A model generated the notes under the pieces. The model did not search any database. It was given only the letters and a program-made list of their open reading frames with translations, and had not been told where the DNA came from. The translations under genes were made by a program, and so were the position numbers. DNA of 64,000 nucleotides, from NCBI GenBank assembly GCA_964017045.1, contig OZ024810.1, forward strand, positions 18,562,704 to 18,626,703, written 5' to 3'. Position 1 is the first letter of the stretch; every line of letters begins with the position of its first letter. Source of the DNA: Omphiscola glabra. Taxonomy: Eukaryota > Mollusca > Gastropoda > Lymnaeidae. This document shows, piece by piece, positions 22,819 to 33,719 of the stretch.

Positions 22819-23070
22819 GGGCGTAGATATTAGGGTTAAGAGCCTCCCCCGGGTCGTAGCAAGACATCAAGGGGCGTAGATATTAGGGTTAAGGGCCTCC
22901 CCCGGGTCGTAGCAAGACATCAAGGGGAGTAGCAATAGGGTTAAGAGCCTCCCCCGGGTCGTTATAGCAAGACATCCAGTGGCGTAGATATTAGGGTTAA
23001 GAGCCTCCCCCCGGGTCGTAGCAAGGCATCCACTGGCGCACCTATAGGGTTTAGAGCCACCTCAGGTCGT
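22808..23070. repeat. Minisatellite, about 53-bp unit, 5 copies
   Basis: Each unit joins AAGACATCCAGGGGCGTAG to ATATTAGGGTTAAGAGCC and TCCCCCGGGTCGTAGC. The first 15 or so bases and the last few make the 20-bp unit of the adjacent array. Two copies read CAGTGGCG or CACTGGCG, closer to the MITE terminus. Confidence 0.88.
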
Positions 23071-23375
23071 GGCAAGATTTTTGCCGGCCCCCCTTTGCAC
23101 GAACAAAATTCGCACCTCCTCTTCCTCCGCTCTTGATTCCACATGGCGTGACTAACGAGCTTAAGTTTATCGTCACCTCTTATAAGCAGTGCCCCTTGCA
23201 ATTAAAGTCTTTGTTGATTAGAAAGTTACAGCGCTGGGTGAGGGGGGGGGGGGCGGTTGTGAATGTGTCCACGTCATTGATTGTTCCACGATTGAGGCTA
23301 CAGATGATTGTGCCGCAGATGGATATGGTACCGATGGTGGTATTTTTACATGTTCCGACACACAAGGAACTCCGG

Positions 23376-23600
23376 CACAATTGACACATTGACATACAAT
23401 GACAGTTTGCAGCTTACCAACTATGACACATGGACATACAATGACAGTTTGCAGCTTACCAACTATGACACATTGACATACAATGACAGATTGCAGCTTA
23501 CCAACTATGACACATTGACATACAATGACAGATTGCAGCTTACCAACTATGACACATTGACATACAATGACAGATTGCAGCTTACATAATATGACACATG
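23376..23600. repeat. Minisatellite, 42-bp unit, 5 copies
   Basis: The core is ATTGACATACAATGACAGAT followed by TGCAGCTTACCAACTATGACAC. 42 is a multiple of three, so frames stay open without being coding. Confidence 0.93.
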
Positions 23601-23616
23601 GAAAAAAAATAAAATC

Positions 23617-24397
23617 ATCCTTAACTCAAGTCAAACATCCTTAACTCAAGTCAAACATCCTTAACTCAAGTCAAACATCCTTAACGCAAGTCAAACATCC
23701 TTAACTCAAGTCAAACATCCTTAACTCAAGTCAAACATCATTAACTCAAGTCAAACATCCTTAACTCAAGTCAAACATCCTTAACTCAAGTTAAACATCC
23801 TTAACTCAAGTCAAACATCCTTAACTCAAGTCAAACATCATTAACTAAAGTCAAACATCCTTAACTCAAGTCAAACATCCTTAACTCAAGTCAAACATCC
23901 TTAACTCAAGTCAAACATCCTTAACTCAAGTCAAACATCCTTAACTCTCAAGTCAAACATCCTTAACTCAAGTCAAACAACCTTAACTCAAGTCAAACAT
24001 CCTTAACTCAAGTCAAACATCATTAACTCAAGTCAAACATCCTTAACTCAAGTCAATCATCCTTAACTCAAGTCAAACATCCTTAACTCAAGTCAAACAT
24101 CCTTAACTCAAGTCAAACATCATTAACTAAAGTCAAACATCCTTAACTCAAGTCAGTCATCCTTAACTCAAGTCAAACATCCTTAACTCAAGTCAAACAT
24201 CCTTAACTCAAGTCAAACATCATTAACTAAAGTCAAACATCCTTAACTCAAGTCAAACATCCTTAACTCAAGTCAAACATCCTTAACTCTCAAGTCAAAC
24301 ATCCTTAACTCAAGTCAAACAACCTTAACTCAAGTCAAACATCCTTAACTCAAGTCAAACATCATTAACTCAAGTCAAACATCCTTAACTCAAGTCA
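23617..24397. repeat. Minisatellite, 20-bp unit, about 39 copies, with 342-bp duplication
   Basis: The unit CATCCTTAACTCAAGTCAAA. A marker insertion CTCTCAAG followed by a CAACC variant occurs at 23941 and again at 24283, 342 bp apart, with matching flanking variants. That shows a block of 17 units was duplicated. Confidence 0.96.
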
Positions 24398-24599
24398 AAG
24401 CCGTCGGTATACTTGATAAAAAAAATTCCCCAATGTTTAATTTGGTTTCTGGCAGTCAAGTTCTGTAACCCACCTTTCACTAGTGTGACGGAGTTGTTCT
24501 CCTTTCCTTTAAATGACGTGAAGGCCTCGTGTTATTTCTTTCTCCCTTAAAAAAAAAATATATTTTAAAAAAATGCTGGCGTAAGTCTTGGAATAAAAG

Positions 24600-25440
24600 T
24601 TAATGACTAAATCGGGGCGCTGGGCCGGGCACGGCTGTGTTCAGCCGTGGTTAACACGAGTGGGGCGAACCTGCTTCACAAATCTTCGTGGCGGAAACAG
24701 TAGAGCCAAATCTCTTAACTCCGCGCCCCATGTGGCGCCACTTTTCGACGTCATTCATGTACATCAAATTAAAACTTTAAAGAAAAAAAAAACCCAAAGA
24801 AACATCTACCGAACTATAAGGGGAACGAGAGGGGAAAAAATGGAAGTGGGGGTAGATTTGTGTGTGGGTTGGAGGGGAAAGGGGGGTGGGGACATCGTGT
24901 TGTATTTATGGAATTTTGCGTCCCCATGCCCATGTCATTCAGCTCTTGTCTCCCTTTGCCTTCACGGTGCACCGTGCCAATGGTCTCCCCAAAGGGCCGG
25001 CCCTCCCCCGAGAGCTTTCATAAAAGCATCCTTTTGAGGGGTTCATTTACTCCCCGCATAAAGGCGCCCAGTCTTTCGAGTATAAGGAACAAGGCCGCCG
25101 CCCCAACAAGGGGACTTTATCCACCATTCCGTCCCTATGTCCCCTGTATCCTGTATGCGAGACTCAAGTAGCGAGAGAGTTGGGGGGAAAAAAAGGGGGG
25201 GAGGGAGGAAAAGAGTAAAACATGTAACGTTGATAATTTTCTTTTACACCCCAAACCCCTTTCCCTCTCCCCCCACCGTCTATTATAATTCGTTCTTTCG
25301 GTTTACTTGGCGCGTTAGGTGTGTTCCACACAATTGCCCTCGATAAAGCCCGTGGCCGGGGACATGCTCGCATTTGTGATGCGGAAAAGAAAGCCTCGGA
25401 GCCGAATGGGCTGCCCATGAATGCCGAGACGAAGTGATGT
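24600..25440. other. GC-richer non-repetitive intronic island
   Basis: About 840 bp without tandem repeats and with higher GC than its surroundings. I see no splice-flanked open frame with recognisable protein. 25440-26530 is AT-rich with C runs near 25746, 26070 and 26265-26320. Confidence 0.4.
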
Positions 25441-26530
25441 GTGATGTATAAAACTAATTAACATGGCCCAACTGGAAAAACCATACAAGATGGGCTTTCA
25501 AAGGGGATGTTTGGGGCTTTTTAGCGTTATCTTTTTTAAAAAAATATTTAAAAAAAAAAAATTTGGAAAGTCTGAAAAGCTTAAACTTAAAGACATTCTC
25601 ATCAGAATTGTTCAATACATCATTTTTCTTAAATGAGATTTTCTCTCTCTCGAGTGAGACGTTGAGTTTTAATGTTGACCATTTGGCTTCTTCCGTATCC
25701 CAGCAGAAGCCGATATTAATTTTCTTTTTTTTCTAATGACAGCGCCCCCCCCCCCCCCACAAAAAAAAAAATTTAAATAAGTAAGAGATTTCCTTAATAA
25801 ATTATGACATTGAAAAAAAAAAAAGGATTTAAAATAAACATATTTTTCTTTGATTTTTATCTACCACCTCCCCGTTGTACCCTCTACGCTCATCGTGTAA
25901 CTAACTATCTGTGGAATAATGAGGGCAGCGAATGTGACCAGTGAAATAAGGCGTAACATCGTGTGAAGGGGTAAACCCTGGCAGAATACAAAACAGAACG
26001 ACAGTGGTAAAGAACTTGGCTGAGCCGGACACCCGGAAACCTCGAGTATTAGCACACCCGGTAATACCCGGGCCCCCCACCCCCCCCCCAAAAAAAATAG
26101 AAAAAAAAAATTTAACCGGTTCCAGGTGTTAAAGAACATTATAGGTTCACTAAAAAAAAAGAACACATAAATGTTAGTACATTTGACCTGATTTAAATAA
26201 ATAATAACTGAAACCTGACTCGCCGGTTGTTGCGAAACTTGGTTAGGGTGCCATTATTTCTGCCCCCCCCCTCCATCCCGATTAAAATTACATTACCAAC
26301 CCCCCCCCAAACCCCCCCCCCTTTTTATCTTTACCCTCTCCACCTTCGAAACACCAGTTTCTCAAACTCAAGGTATATTTCTGGCTGGTAATGGGTCCCC
26401 ACATCTTGGCAAATGTTATAAAGGGTTCTCCGCACTAAAAGGATTGAGAACCTTCGTGTTTGGGGGTAATATTATTAAGCAATATATTCATGTTTTGAAG
26501 CCCTCAACTTTGATGCCTTCGTCATCGCTA

Positions 26531-26800
26531 CTGGTTCTATACATGGCTACTGGTTTTATGCAAGGCTACTGACTACTGGTTCTATACATCGCTACTGGTT
26601 TTATGCATGGCTACTGGTTCTATACATCGCTACTGGTTCTATACATCGCTACTGGTTCTATACATCGCTATTGGTTCTATACATGGCTACTGGTTCTATA
26701 CATCAGTACTGGTTCTAGATATAACTACTGGTTCTAGATATGGCTACTGGTTCTAGGCATAGCTACAGTTTCTTTACATCGCTACTGGCTCTATACATGC
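26531..26800. repeat. Minisatellite, 19-bp unit, about 14 copies
   Basis: CTACTGGTTCTATACATCG with GGC/ATCG and GATATA variants. Confidence 0.93.
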
Positions 26801-26868
26801 AATTTTCACTTCTCCCCATTGGGTGGAACACATTATAGACAATGAAAACATAACTTTTTTTGTACCAC

Positions 26869-26970
26869 CTGGACCCGGACCAACCGGGTATCATCTCAAA
26901 ATACCCGGACCAACCGGTTATTACCTCAAAATACCCGGACTAACCGGGTATTATTTCAAAATACCCGGCA
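26869..26970. repeat. Short tandem repeat, about 29-bp unit, 3 copies
   Basis: ACCCGGACCAACCGGGTATT followed by a variable ATCTCAAAAT linker. Each unit contains the near-palindrome CCGG..ACCGG. Confidence 0.8.
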
Positions 26971-27099
26971 CAGCCCTTTAAAAAAACCTTCATCAGCAAA
27001 CAATGGAGTTATCGACTATCTTAGATTAAAATATGTAGCTAGGCTGAGTTGCCTACCAAATGGCAGTTCCATAGCATAAGTGGAACCTGGAAAAACTCT

Positions 27100-27662
27100 G
27101 CCTCAAAGATGACTCAAAGATGACTTAAAGATGACATAAATATAGCTTAAAGATGACTTAAATATAGCTTAAAGATGACTCAAATATAGCTTAAGGATGA
27201 CTTAAATATAGCTTAAAGATGACTAAATATAGCTTAAAGATGACTAAAATATAGCTTAAAGATGACTAAATATAGCTTAAAGATGACTTAAATATAGCTT
27301 AAAGATGACCCAAAGATGACTCAAAGATGACTTAAAGATGACTAAGATGACTCAAATATGACTTAAAGATGACTAAGATGACTAAGATGACTCAAAGATG
27401 ACTTAAAGATGACTCAAAGTTGAATCAAAGATGTCTCAAAGTGGAATCAAAGATGTCTCAAAGTGGAATCAAAGATGTCTCAAAGTGGAATCAAAGATGT
27501 CTCAAAGTGGAATCAAAGATGACTCAAAGTTGAATCAAAGATGAACCAAAGTTGACCCAATGATGATTCAAAGATGAATCAAAGATGACTCAAAGTTGAC
27601 CCAAAGATGACTCAAAGTTGACCCAAAGATGACTCAAAGTTGAATCAAAGATGTCTCAAAGC
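27100..27662. repeat. Compound 11/22-bp minisatellite
   Basis: It starts as alternating AAAGATGACTT and AATATAGCTT units. It passes to AAAGATGACTC, then to a 22-bp dimer AAAGATGTCTCAAAGTGGAA plus TC, and finally to CAAAGTTGACCC variants. Sub-arrays are ordered in blocks, a record of successive expansion of different dimers. Confidence 0.93.
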
Positions 27663-28156
27663 CTGTTCTACATTTAAAAAGAAAAAGATCACCACCAGGC
27701 ATGTCACGTGTCACATGCAGTAAAACAGACAGCTGACCGCGCACGTTGATCGCGCACTTCACGGATTAAACGTCACAAGGTGTAAACCAATAATTTACAC
27801 TCCCCCACCCCACCCTTAGGCCACACACATCCCCCCACACCCCCACGCAACTCTTCAGGTTTAACATTCTGGCCATCTGGAACACTATTGTCCCGGGCCT
27901 GCTGTATTTTTGTATTTTTTTTAATGAAGTGTGGGTTTTTATGTCTGGTATAAGATAAATGGTGGTAAATCTGTGCTTTACGTCCTGGACTTTGCATGTG
28001 CTTGTCATGTCCTCGGCCAGAGATGAACTCAAAAAAAAAACTAAATCCAAAGAGGGAAGGCTCTGATTGGGTGCACGTCAGGGGCGACACTGACATTGGG
28101 GTTAGAGGAGGTATTTTGTGGTCCTTAAGGGCTGTAATACTTGTTTGATTGAGAAT

Positions 28157-28290
28157 TATGGGGGGGGGGTCTTGTGGGGGGGGGGCGAGGGAGTTTGTGG
28201 GGGGGACGAGGGAGTTTGTGGGGGGGACGAGGGAGTTTGTGGGGGGGGACGAGGGAGTTTGTGGGGGGGGCGAGGGAGTTTGTGGGGGGG
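28157..28290. repeat. G-rich minisatellite, about 21-bp unit
   Basis: GAGGGAGTTTGTGGGGGGGA is repeated about 6 times. G runs of 7-9 in every unit give strong G-quadruplex potential. 27663-28156 has no recognised feature. Confidence 0.93.
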
Positions 28291-28341
28291 TGCACCATCA
28301 ACAAGCTAGATGATATTTTGAATGAGTCAATTCTTTGTCAT

Positions 28342-28866
28342 CAGGCGGCCGGGTGGCCAGGTGGTCGGGTGGCCGGGTGGTTGGGTGGTTGGGTGGCCAG
28401 GTGGTTGGGTGGCCAGGTGGTCGGGTGGCCAGGTGGTTGGGTGGCCAGGTGGTTGGGTGGCCAGGTGGTCGGGTGGCCAGGCGGTTGGGTGGCCAGGCGG
28501 TTGGGTGGCCAGGCGGTTGGGTGGCCAGATGGTTGGGTGGCCAGGCGGTTGGGTGGCCAGGCGGTCGGGTGGCCAGGCGGTTGGGTGGCCAGGTGGTTGG
28601 GTGGCCAGGCGGTTGGGTGGCCAGGCGGTTGGGTGGTCGGGTGGCGAGGTGGTCGGGTGGCCAGGTGGTCGGGTGGCCAGGTGGTTGGGTGGCCAGGCGG
28701 TTGGGTGGCCAGGCGGTTGGGTGGCCAGGCGGTTGGGTGGCCAGGTGGTTGGGTGGCCAGGTGGTTGGGTGGCCAGGCGGTTGGGTGGCCAGGTGGTTGG
28801 GTGGTGAGGACGTTGGGTGGCCAGGCTGTCAGTGGCCAGGCTGTCAGTGGCCAGGCTGTCAGTGGC
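28342..28866. repeat. G-rich minisatellite, 16-bp unit, about 32 copies
   Basis: GGGTGGCCAGGCGGTT, with GGTGG and TCGG variants, is open in several frames on both strands. The end of the array shifts to CAGTGGCCAGGCTGT units. G tracts at regular spacing suggest quadruplex or R-loop potential. Confidence 0.96.
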
Positions 28867-28914
28867 CAAAGCGGGAGAGCAGTGGCGGTAATAAAACACA
28901 GGGTAAGGGGAAAC

Positions 28915-28985
28915 ATTGGGGAAAAAAAAGAAAGAAAACAAAGAACGTGTCGGCCAGAAGCCTTCGTCAACGAACGAAACAGTAC
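28915..28985 (-). mobile_element. Short dispersed repeat with GACGAAGGCTTC motif, copy 3
   Basis: The reverse strand reads TTGACGAAGGCTTCTGGCCG followed by ACACGTTCTTTG and a T-rich tail, parallel to the copies at 6800 and 29135. Confidence 0.45.
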
Positions 28986-29134
28986 AAATACAGAGTGTCA
29001 CCAACGAAATAACAAACCCACACGTCACTAACGTTGTGTCGGAGAGAACTGCTCTATGTAAGTCTATTTTACTGTGTGCTCATTTCGGATACGACTGCTC
29101 GGCTAAGTTCACATTTTAAAAATTTAATTCAGAT

Positions 29135-29222
29135 TTTTCTGTTGTTTGTTCGCTGACGAAGGCTTCCTGTCGACACGTACTTTTTTTTGGGTTGTTTTTA
29201 TGCGTTCCCCTTTTTCAGGTTT
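29135..29222 (+). mobile_element. Short dispersed repeat with GACGAAGGCTTC motif, copy 2
   Basis: GCTGACGAAGGCTTCCTGTC followed by GACACGT, a T-rich spacer, GCGTTCC and TTTTTCAGGTT. It lies about 150 bp from the inverted copy at 28915-28985, so the two might be the ends of one element. Confidence 0.5.
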
Positions 29223-29398
29223 GCCAATACTTTCTTTTATTCTGTTCCGTTTTTTACCCTTCATAACATTGCAATCCGACTTTAAATTTTAAAAAATAAC
29301 GCAATGTAACTATAAACATGAAATTATTATTACAAAATAGTCCATCTGCACTCCACCCCCCCCCCCCCCCCAAAAAAAAACCAAAAAAAAAAACCAAA

Positions 29399-29556
29399 CA
29401 AACCAACAACAAACACAAACAACAAACACAAACAACAAACACAAACAACAAACACAAACAACAAACAACAAACAACAAACACAAACAACAAACACAAACA
29501 ACAAACACAAACAACAAACACAAACAACAAACACAAACAACAAACACAAACAACAA
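29399..29556. repeat. A/C-only minisatellite, 13-bp unit
   Basis: ACAACAAACACAA is repeated about 12 times after a C run and A run. The + strand lacks G and T throughout. Confidence 0.93.
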
Positions 29557-29639
29557 CCCACACCGAGTTTAAAAAAAAAAAAGAAGTTAATTGCTTATTT
29601 TATTATTAAAACACTGAGCATTTCGGACACGCCGATTTT

Positions 29640-30070
29640 AATCGTCGGATACGCCCCTGTTGTATGCGTTTACTTAATGCATCGATTTAGTGGCGGGCTA
29701 GAGCTAACCGGCTGAGAACATTTTAACTTTAAGGGGGGTGGGGTGAGGGGGTGGAAACACTCTTTAAAAAAAAAAAAAACCCTCCGAACCCGGCTACCGG
29801 CCTCGTAAATCTGGGCTCCCACAGAACAGAGGGCCCTCGAGATCTCTCGGTGTTTATGAACTCCGCTGTCGTGCCGCTGTCGTGTCGGCGGCACACTAAT
29901 GGTGGATAAATCGTCAAATCTCATTACAGCTTTCTCTGAAGCTTGATTGGTTCTTTTGGTAGGACACGCCCCCCATTGAAATGCGAGATAGGGCAGGGGG
30001 GGGAGGGGGAAAAAATGAAACCCACGTGTTTCCCTAGGGTCCCCGCACACGTGAATTGTGCACCTCAAGT
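29640..30070. other. Non-repetitive intronic island
   Basis: Unique, moderately GC-rich sequence. CGCTGTCGTGTCGGCGGCAC lies near 29873. No open frame of note. Sequence complexity makes it a candidate regulatory element, without further support. Confidence 0.3.
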
Positions 30071-30216
30071 TAGTCTCGTATATCGGAGACCAGACGTTAA
30101 CACCCGGGGGGGGGGGGGAATATTTTCTTCTCTCTCTTTTTTTTCATCACACTTTTTTTTTTTTTTTTGACTTTTCGTAGCAAAACATCTGCCATTGTAC
30201 AGCAGCAAATCACCTG

Positions 30217-30431
30217 ACCACCACTCACCTCTGTCACCACTCACCTCTGTCACCACTCACCTCTGTCACCACTCACCTCTGTCACCACTCACCTTACCAT
30301 CCAATAAATTTACCACCAGTCAAATAAACTGCAGTCACCTTACCACCATTCACCTTGGCATCATCTTATCACCATTCACCTTGGCATCATCTTACCACCA
30401 TTCACCTTGGCATCATCTTACCACCATTCCA
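30217..30431. repeat. Two adjacent short arrays (16-bp and 26-bp units)
   Basis: CACCACTCACCTCTGT is repeated five times at 30217-30298. A unit with ACCACCATTCACCTTGGCAT plus CATCTT is repeated about 3.5 times at 30337-30431. The units share the CACCA.TCACCT core. Confidence 0.9.
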
Positions 30432-30446
30432 GTTATGCAGGAATAC

Positions 30447-30525
30447 AAATTTGAGAGAAACATTCCAAAAAGGAGAAACAATGTGGATACATTTCACTGC
30501 TGCATATCACGCGACTCGTGAACCG
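30447..30525 (+). repeat. Direct repeat flanking an array, left copy
   Basis: AAATTTGAGAGAAACATTCC leads into TTTCACTGC and CACGCG. A diverged copy lies at 31190-31262, on the other side of the 15-bp minisatellite. Confidence 0.6.
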
Positions 30526-30562
30526 GAAGTATTTGTTGACTGTGTTTGTTTATATTGATCAA

Positions 30563-31099
30563 GATATAGAATAGAAAAACACAGAATAGAAAAACACAGA
30601 CTAGAAAAACACAGACTAGAAAAATACAGAATAGAAAAACACAGACTAGAAAAACACAGAATAGAAAAACACAGAATAGAAAAACACAGAATAGAAAAAC
30701 ACAGAATAGAAAAACACAGACTAGAAAAACACAGAATAGAAAAACACAGAATAGAAAAACACAGACTAGAAAAACACAGACTAGAAAAACACAGAATAGA
30801 AAAACACAGACTAGAAAAACACAGAATAGAAAAACACAGAATAGAAAAACACAGAATAGAAAAACACAGAATAGAAAAACACAGACTAGAAAAACACAGA
30901 ATAGAAAAACACAGAATAGAAAAACACAGAATAGAAAAACACAGACTAGAAAAACACAGAATAGAAAAACACAGAATAGAAAAACACAGAATAGAAAAAC
31001 ACAGAATAGAAAAACACAGACTAGAAAAACACAGAATAGAAAAACACAGAATAGAAAAACACAGAATAGAAAAACACAGACTAGAAAAACACAGAATAG
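30563..31099. repeat. Minisatellite, 15-bp unit, about 36 copies
   Basis: AATAGAAAAACACAG alternates irregularly with ACTAGAAAAACACAG; the only common variant is AAT/ACT. The unit length gives a long open frame on the minus strand (VFLFC-type repeat), which is not a gene. Confidence 0.97.
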
Positions 31100-31189
31100 G
31101 TCCACCGATTATGAGTTATTTTTAGAAATAAATGATATTCATACGTCCAGGAGACTTTCAGATACAAACTTATCGAACTATCCAGACAT

Positions 31190-31262
31190 AAAATTTGAGA
31201 GAAACATTCCAAAATTAAGAAAAAGTGGAGAGATTTCACTGCGATGTCTCACGCGGCCGCCA
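31190..31262 (+). repeat. Direct repeat flanking an array, right copy
   Basis: AAATTTGAGAGAAACATTCC, GAGATTTCACTGCGATGTC and TCACGCG match the left copy at 30447-30525 with about 80% identity by eye. It runs into GCGGCCGCCATCTTGT (about 31253-31268), a strong YY1-type motif. Confidence 0.6.
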
Positions 31263-31359
31263 TCTTGTCTCTCTACGAGGTCAGATTGTTCCAGATACGT
31301 ATGCCATTAAAACGTGGATGTGCTTGATTGGGTTACATAAGATAAATAGCGGGTTTCTT

Positions 31360-32300
31360 ACCCCCCCCCCCCCCCCCCTTTTCCAATTTCCCTCTCAAAG
31401 TTTGACGTGCTCAAGAAAATTGCTTTTTTTCACTATAAAAACGGCCTGTCTCATCGTTTGCGCTAATCACTTGGGATTTTTTGGGGAGCCATGTTCATTT
31501 ATTTTTTTTATTATTTTTTTTTTTGGTGTGACTTCGGCTCGATTCAATAGTTGTTTCAAAGTCTGTCGGTCTTGCATGGATGGTTACATGGATCAAAGTC
31601 AGCGCGTCATATCAACAAACACATTTGTTGTTGCTCCCCCCCCCCCCAAAAAAAAACAACAAAAAAAACCACCACAAAAAAAACCTCTCTCAATTTCTTC
31701 TAAATAAACAAGCAAGCTGTGCCGACTGTTCAAGTAAGAATGAAGCAGCTCTCCGTTCAATGGGCCCCAGCTCTCTGTTCAGTGGGCCCCAGCGAAATCT
31801 GTTAACACGAAAAGTCAGTTACATCGATTGCCAACTGGATTGTACTCGGCGGTCGATCATTAAAATGTTTAGTTTGGGCTCGGATTGTTCAATTTGAGCG
31901 CCATTTCCTGATACAGCCCCCCGTCAATATTTGAGAGGATCGGCGTCCCTCTCGGAATAGTGTTCAACATCCAGTCCGCCATCTTAGCTTTCGATGCTTA
32001 CCCCCACCCTACCCCCCCCCCACGGGGGTGGCCCAAAGCACATGGCACTAAACACCATTCACTAGGACTTAACACTTCCCTTTAAAAACCGCGTGTAGGA
32101 TAATGTGATATTCTTTTGGTTTACTCACACTCCTTTTGAGCTTAAGACCATCATGGTCGACGACACACTACCCATCTTTCTTTCTTTCGTTCTTTCTTTC
32201 TTTCTTTTTATTATTTTAATTTTTAAAATATTTTTTTTTGGGGGGGGGGGGGGGGGGGGGGGGGCTTTGTGCTTCCAAAGATATTTGAAACTTTTTACAT
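31360..32300. other. Spacer with homopolymers and a YY1-like site
   Basis: Contains C runs at 31361 and 31637, TCCGCCATCTTAGC at about 31977 (YY1-like), a TTTC microsatellite at 32178-32207, and one of the longest G runs of the window (over 20 G) at 32240-32264. No gene is seen. Confidence 0.55.
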
Positions 32301-32805
32301 TTAAAAAAAAATAAAATTATATTAGCTATATGAATGTTTGTTTTTTTTGCTACATGCTATTTGTTTCGGAAACATTTTATAGTTCAAATTATATAGCGAA
32401 TAGTTTTACATTATCAAGTAATGTAAATAGAAACTATCAAAATTGTGATGGCTGTAACTATGGGACCCGGGTCCGAATGGCGGCGCTGATTGTCCGGGTC
32501 CATTTTGACTAAATGCTTTTCGGATGTCATTTGTGGTAGTTTATCTTAGGTAAACTGAAGAATTAAGTTTACAAACATACAGTCCATTCAATTATCTTTC
32601 ATTTGATACATCATTTTGTCGTACAAACCCAACAATATTTTAAATAGTTTTTTTAAATCCCAACCTCTCACTTCTGGTACCCGGGTGCGAATAGCCACTT
32701 CGAATTGTGATTGCGTTGGTAAATGATTTTAACTTCGGTATCATTTGTCATTTAAATGCTAGAATAAAAAAACAACGAGAAAAACTCTGTCAAAATCATT
32801 TAAGA

Positions 32806-33013
32806 CAGCGGTTGTCAGCCTGTAGGTCGCGACCCCTTGGGGGGATCGAACGACCCTTTCAAAAGGGTCGCCTAAGATCGTCCGAAAACACATACTCTAC
32901 AGCTATGAAGTTTTAAAGAAAATAATTTTGTGGCTGGGGGGGGGGGGGGAGTCGCCACAACATGAGGAACTGTATTAAAAGGTCGTGGCATTTAAGAAGG
33001 TTGAGAACCACTG
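32806..33013 (-). mobile_element. SPIN-like non-autonomous hAT element, reverse orientation
   Basis: It reads CAGCGGTTGTCAGCCTGTAG, GTCGCGACCCC, AAAAGGGTCGCCTAAGATCG and GTCGCCACAACATGAGGAAC, and ends AGGTTGAGAACCACTG. The flanking octamers ATTTAAGA and AGATCCCT do not match, so the target site has decayed or the ends are misplaced. Confidence 0.78.
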
Positions 33014-33154
33014 AGATCCCTTGATGCTATACATAAACCTGTATTTTATTGTTTAGAACAGATCGAATTGATTCTTAAATCCGATAATCCCTCGAATCTT
33101 ATATTTGTCCAACTAGCCTTGAATCGGAGCCCTGATCAGTAGAGCATTGGAAAG

Positions 33155-33402
33155 CGCACGCTCGCATTTGCTGGCCCAACCATTTGGAACACCCTTCCTG
33201 ACGCTCTCAGACACAGCCAGACGCTGGAGTCCTTCAAGACAAATTTAAAAACTCATCTATTTCGCAAACACCTTCTGGGGTGAAGTTGTCTACCATCTTT
33301 TTCAGCTAGTTATTAACTCCCAGCTTTGTTTTTGTACCGCGCTTCGAGCCTTTGGGGGATGAAGCGTGATTATTCAAATGAACTTTATTATTATTATTAT
33401 AA
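33155..33402 (+). pseudogene. LINE 3' end: ORF2 C-terminus, UTR, (ATT)n
   Basis: The frame from 33155 reads RTLAFAGPTIWNTLPDALRH and continues through SFKTNLKTHLFRKHLLG to a stop at 33281-33283. Then comes the 3' UTR CGCTTCGAGCCTTTGGGGGA and an ATT microsatellite. The open 43 codons have no stop, so this truncated copy is fairly young. It is the same family as 63358-63613 and 10800-10871. Confidence 0.8.
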
Positions 33403-33484
33403 TATTGACCACAAACTCGTGTGGATTGGATGTCGCTTTAATCTCCGATAGTCACCCGCTACCAAAGGCACGTGTTTAATGCAC

Positions 33485-33690
33485 TACCAGATGCTGTAAT
33501 CCACTGCACGATGTTGCAATCCACTACCGGATGTTGTAATCCACGACCGGATGTTGTAATCCACGACCAGATGTTGTAATCCACTACAGCTGTTGTAATT
33601 CACAACCATATTGTAATCCATTACCAGATGTTACTATCCACTACCGGATGTTGTAATCCACGGCCAGATGTTGTAATCCATTGTCGGAGG
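33485..33690. repeat. Minisatellite, 20-bp unit, about 10 copies
   Basis: ATGTTGTAATCCACGACCGG with variants ACTACC and AGATGTT. Confidence 0.9.
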
Positions 33691-33719
33691 ATTTAAACCA
33701 CCAACGTAATTTTCTCACC

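Noticed and set aside
23617..24397. CRISPR-like array
   Set aside because: The 20-bp repeats are directly adjacent with no unique spacers, and the context is an animal genome.
28174..29031. Gly/Trp/Val-rich frame of 285 codons
   Set aside because: Arises from the 16-bp and 21-bp G-rich arrays; open on both strands.
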